Shown in pieces: positions 1-12,031 of a DNA stretch of 64,000 nucleotides. Both the position numbers and the translations under genes were made by a program. The stretch is from Paramecium pentaurelia (taxonomy: Eukaryota; Ciliophora; Oligohymenophorea; Peniculida; Parameciidae). Below the pieces are notes generated by a model. That model saw only the letters and a program-made list of their open reading frames with translations, was not told where the DNA came from and did no database searches. The DNA lies in assembly GCA_905183005.1 (NCBI GenBank), contig CAJJDO010000014.1:497281-561280 (forward strand), given 5' to 3'. Numbering within the stretch: the first letter of the stretch is position 1; the number at the start of each line of letters is the position of its first letter.

Positions 1-605
1 AAATCCTACAATTTCCTATCCACTTTGTGATGTCATATTAGGTGTCAATCTCCCTCCCTTTACAATACTTTATTCTTCCTTCATCCGTTTAGATGCATGC
101 AAAATTCTTTTTGGTTTGATTAGCTCTAATGTATCTTAATTCCTTTTTGATAAGAGAGTCATCTAATAATATTTAGTTATATAAACAAACATTCCTAAAT
201 TTTCCACTTAAAATAATATCATCATAATGTTATGCCATTTCTTCTTATGATTTTTCATTTCCCAACATTTCTGCTATATCTTGCCAATTACCAAATCCTT
301 TCTTTTCTAATCCTTCTAATAATAATAGTTCTTCTTCTGCAGTCCAATCATCTACAAATATTGGGAAGTTTAATTTATTGATAATAGAATATGAGTGGCC
401 AATATTGTGTGATGCTTTAAATTTATTAAATTATTATACCAAATTCATGTAAATTTAAAAAGCAATTCATACATATATCAATTGAATTAGGACATCTAAC
501 ACAAAGTATTCTTGCTTATTTAGTGATATCTTTTTCACAATTATCACAATGGACTTTATTATAAGGAAAATAGAGATTCTACATTTCAATAACATATTTA
601 TACAT
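1..605 (-). CDS. ADA2: ADA2-type transcriptional adaptor (ZZ finger + SANT/Myb), partial
   Basis: Read on the minus strand with TGA as the only stop. From the start the protein shows a ZZ zinc finger (CDNC, then LCVRC, then ICMNC, followed by HEF and GHSY histidines) and then a SANT domain beginning DDWTAEEELLLLEGLEKKGF and continuing GNWQDIAEMLGNEKS. This order and these sequences are typical of ADA2, the subunit that bridges Gcn5 acetyltransferase to SAGA/ADA complexes in the nucleus. A 25-nt intron (415-439) separates finger and SANT domain; removing it puts both in one frame. I chose the ATG at 603-605; a 23-nt intron-like stretch near 673-697 could add an upstream exon. The C-terminal part lies beyond base 1. 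Family assignment is firm, the start is not. Confidence 0.85.
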
Positions 606-848
606 GATATATGATTTCCTCTCTAATTGTTTCTGACTCTTATTTTTGATTCAAAATTTTCTTATTCTTCTATTTACCACTATAAATCAAAGCTATAATT
701 ACTTTTCTTTCTCAGTAAGGAACTTCCTAATTGTTATATATTATTATACATTTTAATATTATGGCAAATATACTGTTTATATTAAATAATTGAATTATTA
801 AATAATAATATATTTTATATTTTAAACAAATAAAATAAATCTATATTA
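606..848. other. Short divergent intergenic region
   Basis: About 240 bp between the outward-reading ADA2 (minus) and IST1-like (plus) genes. It must hold both promoters. I see only AT-rich sequence and no defined motif; a possible extra 5' exon of ADA2 lies in it. Confidence 0.5.
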
Positions 849-2512
849 ATGGGAACCTAATAACAAAAAGCACCATAAAGTAAATAAATAACTCAATTTC
901 AAATTGAAGTTGCTTGCTTAAAAGTATATCATTCTATCAAATTTTAGGTTAAAGGCTATGTGGAATTGAATAGAGATAGAAGAACCAATTAAGCATTACT
1001 CAAAGAAAAGGCTTTAAATGAGATGATGCGAAGTCCTACTAGAATTATGGTAGAAGAGTATCAAAAGTTCCAACAATTAGTTCTAGACGCTCGATTCTTA
1101 GAGACATGTAGCATTGTATTAAGGTATACTAATCTCATATTATTTTAGATACTGTGATATTGTCAAAGATTAATCAATAAGAATCTTTAAATGTGGAGGA
1201 GATCCTTCAAAAATAGCAGATATTATGCCATATCTTGAAACTATTCTCTTTGCAGCTGATAATTTGAACTTAGAATAAGTAATGGAATTTAAAGATCTCA
1301 TGATATTCTATTTTGGACCTGGCTTCAATGACACTAGTAAACTATTAAATGTTGATCAAAATTTAAAATAACTTTATAGAACTCCTCTGCCTGATGCATA
1401 TGAAGTGAATGAATTTGCATTAAAATTTGCAGAAAAATATGGATTCAGTGAAGAACAACTCAATGCTTCAGGACATTAATTTAGTTCCAAATTTTAAAGA
1501 CCTGCCCAAGGAGGTATCTTAATAGAATAATAATCTTTTGGATAATAATAATAATTTATTCCATCTATAAACTAAGGTTTTGGAGTACCTTTTGGATCTC
1601 ATCCAGAATAATTCCCACAGCCAGGAAACAAAGGATACGGTGATTTTGGAATGGGTGGAGGCTTTGGTAATCAATCTTAAGGAGGAGGTTTTGGTAATCC
1701 ACCTTAAGGAGGAGGTTTTGGTAACCAAACTCAAGGAGGCTTTGGTAATCCACCTTAAGGAGGTTATGGTATTCCACCTTAAGGAGGCTTTGGTAATCCA
1801 CCTTAAGGAGGTTATGGTATTCCACCTTAAGGAGGCTTTGGAAATCCACCTTAAGGAGGTTATGGTATTCCTCCTTAAGGAGCCTTTGGAAATCCGTCTT
1901 AAGGAGGTTTTGGTAACTCATCTTAAGGAGGCTTTGGTAACTCATCTTAAGGAGGCTTTGGTAACCCACCTCAAGGAGGTTTTGGAAATCCCCCTTAAGG
2001 AGGCTTTGGTAACCCTTCTTAAGGAGGCTTTGGTAACCCACCTTAAGGAGGAGGTTTTGGTAATCCACCTCAAGGAGGTTTTGGTAATCCACCTCAAGGA
2101 GGCTTTGGAATGACATAAGGTATTAATTAACCTTCTTAAAATGGATTTGAAAATTAAACTCCATAGACTGGATTATATAATTAACCAAGTAATTAATTTG
2201 GTAGCCCCCCTATTGGAGGAATAGGTAATACTTCAAATGGAGGATACGGTTAAACAAATGGATCTCCAAATCCATACGCATGTATCAATTAAGGTATCAT
2301 TAAAATTTAAATTTTTAGGTCCATAAATATTAGCAAGTTAAAGTATGAAAGTTCCTTAGACATTTTAACCTCCTTAATAATAGCCATAAATAACACCAGG
2401 AATTTAACCATAATAACCTCTTGGGCAATAGAATAATAATAATGATTAAGCAAATACTAAAGCTATTGATGATTTGGAAGCAAGATTAAGAAAGATTAAT
2501 GAAGGCTTATGA
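849..2512 (+). CDS. IST1: IST1-like ESCRT-III regulator with GGFGNPPQ repeat tail and C-terminal MIM1-like motif
   Basis: Two 25-nt introns (1124-1148 and 2294-2318) join three exons into a 537-residue protein. Residues ~50-220 look like the Ist1/ESCRT-III helical domain: an arginine/lysine-rich stretch, then FLETCSIVLRYCDIV, IADIMPYLETILFAADNL, and FALKFAEKYGF, matching the order seen in IST1. IST1 binds Vps4 and CHMP1 in multivesicular-body sorting and cytokinesis. Residues ~260-410 are about 20 copies of GGFGNPPQ/GGYGIPPQ. The last residues, DDLEARLRKINEGL, fit the LxxRLxxL MIT-interacting motif 1 that recruits Vps4, which supports the assignment independently. The start is the first ATG of the frame. 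The tail is unusual; human IST1 has a proline-rich but not GGFGNPPQ-repeat linker. Confidence 0.85.
1654..2115 (+). repeat. Tandem ~24-bp coding repeat (GGFGNPPQ)
   Basis: Direct repeats of about 24 bp with core CCACCTTAAGGAGG, inside the IST1-like gene. Units vary by whole codons (GGGFGN, GGYGIP, GAFGNP), most with glutamine written as TAA, some as CAA. Period and in-frame variation show it is selected or amplified as protein sequence. It creates long spurious ORFs on both strands. Confidence 0.95.
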
Positions 2513-2617
2513 TAGAGTGATTAATTTAAATCTATAGACATCAAATTATTTTAATTAATAGATTAATATAATTTTTTTATATTTAAATATTATGCATTTA
2601 TTCTCTATTATATAATA
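2513..2617. other. Convergent 3' interval
   Basis: Only ~105 bp separates the stop of the IST1-like gene (plus) from the stop of the giant membrane-protein gene (minus). AT-rich, no recognisable terminator. Confidence 0.5.
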
Positions 2618-5600
2618 TCAATTAATCCACTTCTAAAATGTTCCATCCTTCCAAATTCCTTTTCTTTTCTTTCTACCAATCACGATTTCCATTTCTCCAT
2701 TCATTTTACCTTTAAAGAATTCACCTGAAATAATCTTATCCCCAATAGTCAATGTTCCTTATCCTTAATACAAATCATTTTCGAATTATCCTTCATATTT
2801 TTGATTGATTCCTTAATATTTTCCATATCCATGTCTTTTACCTTATTTCCATCTTCCTTCGTATACTTTTCCATCATTCCATTTATATATACCAAAACCA
2901 TCAAAAAGATTATTATCGAATTCACCTTCATATTATTCTTGTTGCTTTTGATTTTCTTTTAATGGCCAAGTTAAGATTCCCTTACCTTATTTTTTACCAT
3001 TAACAATTAATCCTTAATATTAAGTCTAATCTGGCCATTATTCAACACCTTAACCTGTAATGCCTACAGGTTCTTAAGCTTAGTTGTTGATGAATGATGA
3101 TGAAGTGAAAAATTAACCAATTTAAACTACACCATTAGTTTACATATTTTCAATTCTTATAGTACTTGGTTATTATATTTGTTAATTTTCATCATTAACA
3201 GGACTTAATGACTCTTTGATTAAAGGTTATTTATCTTCATTGATTTTTTCTTTACTTCTAAATGAAATATTCTCAAATCCACAAATACCATCTTCATCAG
3301 ATTTTGCATAAGGAGGGAAAACCTTTTTAAATTGAATATCATGTTATTTACAAATTTACGTGGTATCTTTGACAGCATCTCGTAGTATAGCCCAATATGT
3401 CTTAACTTTAATTGCCATCTTAGCTTTATTGTGTAAGTAAGGTCTTAGCCATGGATGCTTTTAACCTAAATCAGGGTATTTTTCATTAATGATATCCCTT
3501 ATTTTATCCAGAATTGGAGACAATTTAATTATATATCCTTCAAAAATACAGAAAATAATAGATAAAAGGAATGGAACATTTATTAAGATTAAGATAATAG
3601 CAACAATAATAAATAAATATCCAAATTCTTAATCTTAACATGATTTTAATAAGACTCCCATGGCTAATGAAATGGATAAAATAACAGTTGAATATCTATC
3701 TAAAATATTGAGTCTCCTATTACTATATGGAGACACTTGGATTTAATAGAATCCATAAAGAAACATAACTACTACAAGTAACAAACCTTTGACAGTCACT
3801 TAATCTTCAAAATAAGCTAAAATAATAACCATAAATTCTTTTTAGAATAATTTAACAAATTCCCATAAGTAACTATTTAATTAGTATTCTAGATAAAAGA
3901 AACCATAAATCAATTTGGTTTATTTGGTGTTAATTGTAGCTCTATTCTTGTAAACTAAAAACATAAATAATAAAGGTAGAAACAAAACCCAAACAATTAA
4001 CATTGGCATAATAAATCTTAGAAGGTAATATTAATGCATATCACTATCATATCTATATGCAACATCTCTCTATACATATGGATAACCACTAATAGTTCTA
4101 GAAGATGCTAAAACAATAAATCCTTCAACATAAGATGGTTATAAATAAAGAAATTAATAAATAAGGGCTGTTGTTATTATATTAATTTTATATGGAACCA
4201 TTTTGATTACAATTCCAACAAAATATACAATATAAAAACCAACTAAATATATTGATGGTTAAATGAATGCCCAAACCATTCTAAAATATAATACATCTAA
4301 ATCTGACATTGTTACATAGAGACAATCCATAGCTGTTGTAGTACTTTCAGTAGGATTACCTCCAGTTTTGGCTGTTTATTTGACTGAACTAGGAATAGAT
4401 ATCTAAAATGAAGCAATGAATTAAATAATTTAAAAGTAATTTGTAAGAACTTTCATCAAAACAGCTAAATCACTCTCTGAACTTTTTAATAATACTCCCC
4501 ATTTATCAAGTGTTTCTTCAATAATAAATTACATTGATGAAAAATAACTACCTTTTACTGCTAATACCATTGAAATAAAGGATGTAAATGAAGTAGCCAC
4601 TAGGACTACATAATTTAATTACATAGTTGGTGCACATCTAGCACATTTATATGCTTAAGTCTATGTATATCTTTCTTCATTAAATATCTAATAAAGATCA
4701 CATGATTCACATAATGCTCCTATATGTCCAGTATAACAAGAAGGATTACCAGGAACCCACCCACCATTGCAATTTGCATCCAAATTTTCACAAAATTAAG
4801 ATTCATCATTATTATAATCAGGTCTCCAATATCCAGGTTTTAACTAAATTGATGATTTTTTAATAGCAATCATATAATCAGAATTGAATTGTGAACATAA
4901 AACTGCTCCTATAATAACAGAATATTAATTTAATTTAGGACTGCATGGTATACAACGACCAAGTTAATATACTTCTCCTTGTTAACAAGGAAATGTTCTA
5001 ACATTTAACATTAATTCGTAACCCATATTGTATCCTATAAGACTAGAATCTGGAGGATTTGCATAAACAGGAATTGCCATTTTATCACATTTAACTAATT
5101 TCTTAAATAATAATTACTTTTCAATTCTAGATAATAATTCTTATCGAAATAAGGATCAAAGGTTAATTACATATCATCTAAAACATAACCTTTTAAATTC
5201 TTAGTATATAACATCTCATTAGGAATGGTGAAATTATTTGTAAAGGAATTACTATCTGAATAATTTTAGAATTATTATATTCTACCAAAGATTTAACATT
5301 TATCTCCATCCTAATCATTTACTATAGGTTCATTAAATCTATTTAAATTAATAACTCTGAATATCCATTCATATGGAATATATTCTTAAGTTTCTTCCAA
5401 AAAATATTCATATGTATTAATAGATTATCCTGATGGTAATATAAGTAAATTTGTTTTTTCAGGATAGTTGCCTATCATATGATAATCTAGAGTCACATTT
5501 TCCCTAATTCTTTCATGAACATTATCTATATTCCCATCAAGATTCTAATCTCCACTTAGATTTTGATAAACTTCAACTTTACAATATGAACCTTCAATCA

Positions 5601-8600
5601 TTGAAATAGTTTATCTTCTTGAATTCTCTTGAATATTACTAGCTTGCATTGTTGCATTATTATATTCAAATTTTATTAATAATGAATCTACATCTGCTAA
5701 TTCCTTATTGATTAAATAAAATGCAGCTCCAACTTAAGCTTTATTATTTTAAAAAGATAGATTGTATACATATAAAGAAGTATCAAAATCATCACCAAAA
5801 TTCTTATAATAAACACCTGCTCCAATAAGACTTGCAATATTATCTGAAAATATGCTATCTTTTATTAAAGCATCCAAACCTAATATACTAATACTAGTTC
5901 CAACACTAGCTTTATTTGATGAAAATATTGATTTTTAAATAGAAACAGAATAGGTTTCACTTAATTATAACAATCTATTTGAAGATTGAGTATCTTTTAA
6001 ATCAAACAAATTTTAATTTGGTACAAAATCACTTATATCTTATGATTATTAAATTAATAAACATCCATAATAACCAGCTATATTATCTTTGCAATTTATA
6101 TGACTTAAAAATAGATGAGTATCCTTTTGTTTATCAATATTGACTCCCAATATTTAAACTAAACCTCCATAACATCTTAAACATTAATTAGATGCAATAG
6201 TGAGTTTTTCAAATATTAAGTAAGAATTGCTATATAAACTTTTTATATTAATAATAGAAGTTTTTAAAGTTTATCCAACTTCCAAAGTTAAACTAAATAA
6301 ATATAAGAAATTAATACTTAAGCATATTTTAAAGAATACAATTAATCAAAGAATTATTGATTGTTGAATTAAATCTTTAAACTACTTGAATTGTGTTATC
6401 AAAATAAAAATCATATGAATAGACTGAACCATATTTATCGTATTCGTTAAAATAATTATAATTGTCCAAATATTCATCGCTATTCCAGATTTCTTAATCT
6501 TAGTATCGGTAATTCAAAAAGTCAATTAAGTACATAATTTAATCACATGTTTATTAAATTGATGATTAACTCAAACCTTTTTTGATTAATCCATCACATT
6601 TATTAACTTCTGATTTGATATCTGTAGATTCATTATCAACAAATTAAGATGCAATAATTTGAATTTGATTTTTAGTTGTTGGTGTCATTGATATATCTAT
6701 GAGTGGCATTAAAAAGAGGATATTGTTTGTAAATTTACTTTGAGATATAAATATATCAGTCATTGCAACTGCTTTAATGATACTTACATATTTAAAATTA
6801 GTAAAGATAGAATTTCGAATTATTAATTATCCTGTATGTTAATAATAGATTCCAGAATTCTCAGTTAATTATAATTAATCTAATAAGGATATATCTGGTA
6901 AATTTTAAATAAAATTATTGTAATTATTATCTTCTACAATTATGTTCTAAAACTCAATTAATGGCTTATCAGATGATTCTAAAAATGGATTACTAAAAAA
7001 AGAATATCCTAAAGATTGGCAAGTGTAGAATTATGAGTCTTTAAATAAAATACTTTATTTGAATTTAGTAGGATATAAATGTATGCATCCTCCTCTAGTT
7101 CTAGCAGTACAATTTTTCATGATTACTGAATGTAATTCCAATTACATTTGAGAACTATCTGAATTGATTATCAAACACCCTCCTTCTGTATTATCAACTA
7201 ATTATAAACTACTTTAGATATTTTCAAAATATGATTATTTAATGATAACAACACCATCTAATAATTCAAGGAAAATTCCAGCAGCTGACTACCCAAAAGA
7301 TTCTTAAATTTACAAATTATTTATATTTATGAATTTACCTATTAAATAAAAATTAGATCCCTTTGATTGAATTTAAAAGAATTATTCTAAAAATAATTAA
7401 AAATAATATTACTTAAATTTATAGCTGTTGTTTATGGATCACTTGTTGTTAATTGTTATTCTTCAAGATACTATAACCATTAAAGATCTAAAATATTTGT
7501 TTTCTAAAAATAACAATTGTTTAAAATAAATGAATCTACTTTAATCCACATCAAACCATTAGTAGATTTTGAAATTCTATTGTAATTGAAGTAGGAATCA
7601 ATTAAATTAAGTAATGAATTTGGAGAGATAACTAATAGAAGAGCTGGAGTTTGGCTTGTTTATGAATCAGTTATTTGATGTAAATGATTCTGATTATATT
7701 AAGCATTAATTATAGTAATGTTTTAATTTTGTTATGAATCTATTGTTATTAAACTCATTTCCTTTCCATTTAATGTTGAAGCAAGTCTATTATTATCAAA
7801 ATATAAATTCTAAAGTAAAATAGTTTCCATTTACATATATTATAAATTTTGGTAAGATTTAATAACAATTGCAGATCTATCTATGAATATATTATTATAA
7901 ACTTCTATATTTTTCATAAAGATTGATCCTTAAAATCCTTCAATATAAATGAGATAAGAATTAAATAAATATGCAGTTAATTTTCTGTTAGCACAATCAA
8001 GAGAATTAGGTAATAAATTATTGAATGGATTTGTTACAAGTATATAATTGTTTAGATTTGGATCAACATCAAAATCTTCTATTATATATTCATCATATTC
8101 ATAAAGCATATTATTTTCAATTTCTAAAAAAAAGTATAAATTAGTAATTTCTATAGATTATGATTATCCAATAAAAAAAATAGATATTCCTTAAATATTT
8201 TTAAGTGTTATTTCATTCATAATGATGTTACCAATATTCTATAAGGAAACCAAGGCTGATGAAACAGAATCTATACTTAATTAGCTTATTGTTTAGATCT
8301 ACAAATTTTCAATAATTAAATTTTCAATTTAAATATTGGTACTAATTCCAAAACTATTTAGTGGAGTATAGAGAATCATCAAACAATTAATATTTTAACA
8401 AATATTATTTCTGAATGTAATGAAATTAAAAGTAAATGATAAAATACTAGATCTTTAATCTGAGTTATAAATTTGATTATTTGAAACAATAAGTTCAGAA
8501 TTATTAGCAAATAAGGATCGATAACAAAATAATTTTTCAATTTTAAAAGTAGTACTGATTATAAAATTAGACTCTTATTAAAATAAAGTCAAAACACTTT

Positions 8601-11407
8601 CTAAATTTTAAGCTTGAAAGGATTTGACTGTAGCAAGATTAAAGATGCTTCCATTTGTAATTGTACATTTAATTAATTTAAGATTATCTACAATAACACT
8701 GTAACTTGAAGTTATTTATAGATCTTAAAAGACAGCTGTATTAGTAATGTTAGAATTTGTGAATTTAAGTGAATTTATTTACAAAATATTATTAATTCCT
8801 AATTAATTTACAGTAATAAGAACATCATTAATTTCACTATTTTTTATATGAACATCTTCAAATATATATTAACCTTGTTCTTAAAATGTATTATTTGAAG
8901 TTTAATTTAAAAAGTTTTCATTTTTTAATTTTTCAAATACAACATTTTATAATTTGAGGAATATTGTATTTTATAATATTATATTGAATGCACTTACAAC
9001 ATGTTCTTTAATAATTTTACAATTAATCATAGTAAACATTGTTTTTTAACCCAAAATTTCTATTCCAAATTCACCAGAAGATTTTTCTTTTAAATTGACA
9101 TTTTAAATTATTACTGAAGAATAATCTTAGAGTATCATTCTGCCTGTTTATTTAAAAATTGAATTTTGACCATTGATAACAATTGATAATTTTTATAAAG
9201 TAAAAATATTCCTTTAAAAACCTGATTTAATTTATAATGGTTTATCAAATTAACAAATTCCATGATTATCACCTATAAAATCAATATTGATATTAATATG
9301 TGTGACAGTCTATAGATTGTATTCATTATATTTTTATGCATTTTCTAATCCTTATAGAAATAAAGTAACAATTTTAGTTTTCTATTTTTTATAAACATCC
9401 TTTAATTTAATTTCATTAGATCCTAAAGTTCCAAAACTTTCTCCACAATATACAGTAACAGAAGTATCCAATTTTTTTTCACATCCTTTTGAATTTTCAT
9501 TTTTAGTACATGTAATAGGAACTCCCAAAAAAGAGTCTATATAAATCTTTTAATTAATCAATGGCTAAGCAGTTCTGTAACAATAATTACTATATTTATT
9601 TAATTGATCAAAATCTGGATTAAAAAATGGATTAACATGATTAATTTCATCCTAAGATCTTTCTCTACAGGCAATACAATTATTAGGACATTCATTACAT
9701 TCACTATTATCAGAAGTTAATGATTATTATAATGAAGGTATAGGACATTTTGCACAATAAGCAGTATCATCTAAATATAAACATTCAGAGTCTTTCTCTT
9801 CAAAGTTACCAGGGACACAACTATCAGTACAACCTCTGCATTAATTATTATATAAATTGAATCCTTCTTGGCAAGTTGAACATAAAGGATCATTAATTTT
9901 TTCTTTTTTAATTAATTCTAAGTCTTCTTTAAATTTATCATAGTTTATTGCAGCTAATTATAATTATAAATATGCAGTAATATTATAACTATTAGTATAT
10001 TGCCAACATTCATCACATCTAGATTAACATTGTAAACATAGATTAGAGAAAATATCAGGATAATATCCTTTTTGACATTTTAAACATTAATATTATTCAA
10101 TTGCATTGACAGTGAATGAAATGCATTATAAACAATATTTAATTTTCTTACCACAATCTTAAGTTTCCAAACAAGAATTAGTAATAGTCTCTCCTTTTTC
10201 ATATTTAAGTACTTTGTTATTTTAACATTCTAAACATAAATTTTTATCTTTATCATGTGATATACAATATAGATCAGTATAAGTATTACAAGTATTTCCT
10301 TCAGATAATTGATATCCTGATTTGCATTTATAACATTTTTATATTGATGAATAATCTACTACTAATTCAAAACCAGGATTATATGTTTATAATTTATTCA
10401 CATCATCCTTGGAATATTCATAATATCCTATTTCACAATCATTAATTTCTAAATATTCACACCAAGCCCCTTCATTGTGTACAATATAACCTGGTTAACA
10501 TTGAGTACATCTCTATTATTCTACTCCATTCACATATACGACTTAACATCTTATACATGCATAATCACAATTGTTGCATACAAGTCCATCCTACATCAAT
10601 ACCAAATAATTATCTTTATCTTAAATACATTCCAAGCATATAATCTCAAAATGATACTCACATTTTGCACAACCTTCAAAACAAGGGAGGCAATTGTAAT
10701 TATAATCAATTGCATATCCATCTAAGCATTCATAACAACTATAACTATCACAAGATTTGCATTTATCATAAGGACATTAAGTGCACAAATCATTATCAAA
10801 GTAATAACCATCATTACAAACTACTCCAATATGTATGGCATCATTTTAATTTAATAAGATATTGCATTCATCATCTTCATTACCTTCATCACTTTCATCA
10901 CAAAATCCAAAGCATCCCATACATAATTCTGTTTCATAAGTTTTACTACCTCCTTCTGTTAACGATGCCACTTCAAATATATTATAAATTTGAGTATCAG
11001 TTATTTAAACCTTTCTAAATGCTCCTTCTTTATCTCCATCTGTAATAGCATAATTGTATGTGCATTATCTTGAATTTTACCAAGTCTCTGAATTTTCTCT
11101 ACAATCCATACATAAGTACATCATTTGGTCTAAAAATGATTATGGACTATTTTATGAAAATCAAATACAATACCATTTCACACAATAATTCTCATTCTTA
11201 ATATTGAATTTAAAATAGCCATATTCACATTGAATATTGTTCTTATCATTACATAACTAATAACCTTCTTCACATTTATTTGTACATGGACCCTCCACAC
11301 TCTAACAACCTGTAATGAACTCTTAAGGTTATTCATTCTACCTTTTTACATTTATTATTTACTGTTATAGATATCAGAATCAAAAGAATAGTTATGTCTA
11401 TTTTCAT
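2618..11407 (-). CDS. Giant ciliate membrane protein: Cys-rich ectodomain, beta-helix-like repeats, TRP-like membrane core, MORN tail
   Basis: Roughly 2,900 residues, read on the minus strand from a signal-peptide-like start (MKIDITILLILISIT) at 11405-11407. Introns are seen at 11338-11362 (25 nt) and 11147-11173 (27 nt); length arithmetic says at least one more is unplaced. In order: furin/EGF-like CxxC repeats (~11300-9450); a long Asn/Ile/Ser-rich region of short beta-strand repeats, e.g. FMKNIEVYNNIFIDRSAI, that resembles pectin-lyase-type right-handed beta-helices (~9450-5150); a second Cys cluster with GYWRPDYN and GHIGALCESCD (~5150-4650); a membrane domain of several helices containing LIYGFFYLEYQLNSYLWEF and VSPYSNRRLNILD (~4640-3540), a pattern shared by large ciliate/oomycete TRP-like proteins; a cytoplasmic linker; and about five MORN motifs (YEGEF, YEGRW, YEGQF) to the end. 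Surface receptor or channel is an inference. Ligand unknown. Confidence 0.8.
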
Positions 11408-12031
11408 CAATTTAAATTGTTTATATTGAAATTCTAAAATAACATAAATTATTATCATCAAACTAAATCAAATTATTCCTCCTTCTTATGACATCATTTA
11501 AAATCTCCTATTTTTCATTTATTTAAATGATATCTTTTATTTCATTTAAATTAATATTTAATTAATCATTTACATTATAATCTAATATACACTATCTAAT
11601 ATTAGTTAATAAAAATACAAATAAATTAAGATCTAGAGATCTAAATAATAATAATAATAATACTTAACCAAAAAATACTTTAGATGATCTCATTGTATAT
11701 TCATATCAATTTAATATTATAATCTTTAAATAAAATGAATTTTCCTTATTATTTTAGATGAAAAAATAAAGATTATTTAAATAAATATTAAGAATAAACT
11801 TATAGAGATAATATATTTTATATTATTTGATTTTTGTATATTCAACAATTTTATATAAATGCGCCTCAATTTAAATAATTAACTTTAAAATTTAAATGAT
11901 GCAATTATTATGTTATTTCTAGAATTTCCATATTTCTATTTAAGTAAAATTTGAAATGGTAGAAAACAAAATATTTTAAATATTCTTTTTTTTATACCAT
12001 ATTATTTATATATTATCTATTACATAAAAAG
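11408..12031. other. Intergenic, 624 bp
   Basis: Lies upstream of the giant membrane-protein gene and downstream of the PDE gene, both on minus. Very AT-rich with short (AAT)n runs near 11647-11662. No open frame with protein-like composition seen; presumably holds the promoter of the membrane-protein gene. Confidence 0.5.

Noticed and set aside
1654..2115. Regularly spaced direct repeats resembling a CRISPR array
   Set aside because: Units are contiguous without unique spacers, keep the reading frame, and the genome is a ciliate.
1565..2116. Long minus-strand and alternate plus-strand ORFs over the IST1 repeat
   Set aside because: They are shadows of the 24-bp repeat read in other frames; the true frame is the GGFGNPPQ one with TAA as Gln.
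10257..11018. Three plus-strand ORFs of 62-117 codons
   Set aside because: Antisense to the Cys-rich ectodomain of the minus-strand giant gene; composition is His/Tyr/Ile noise.
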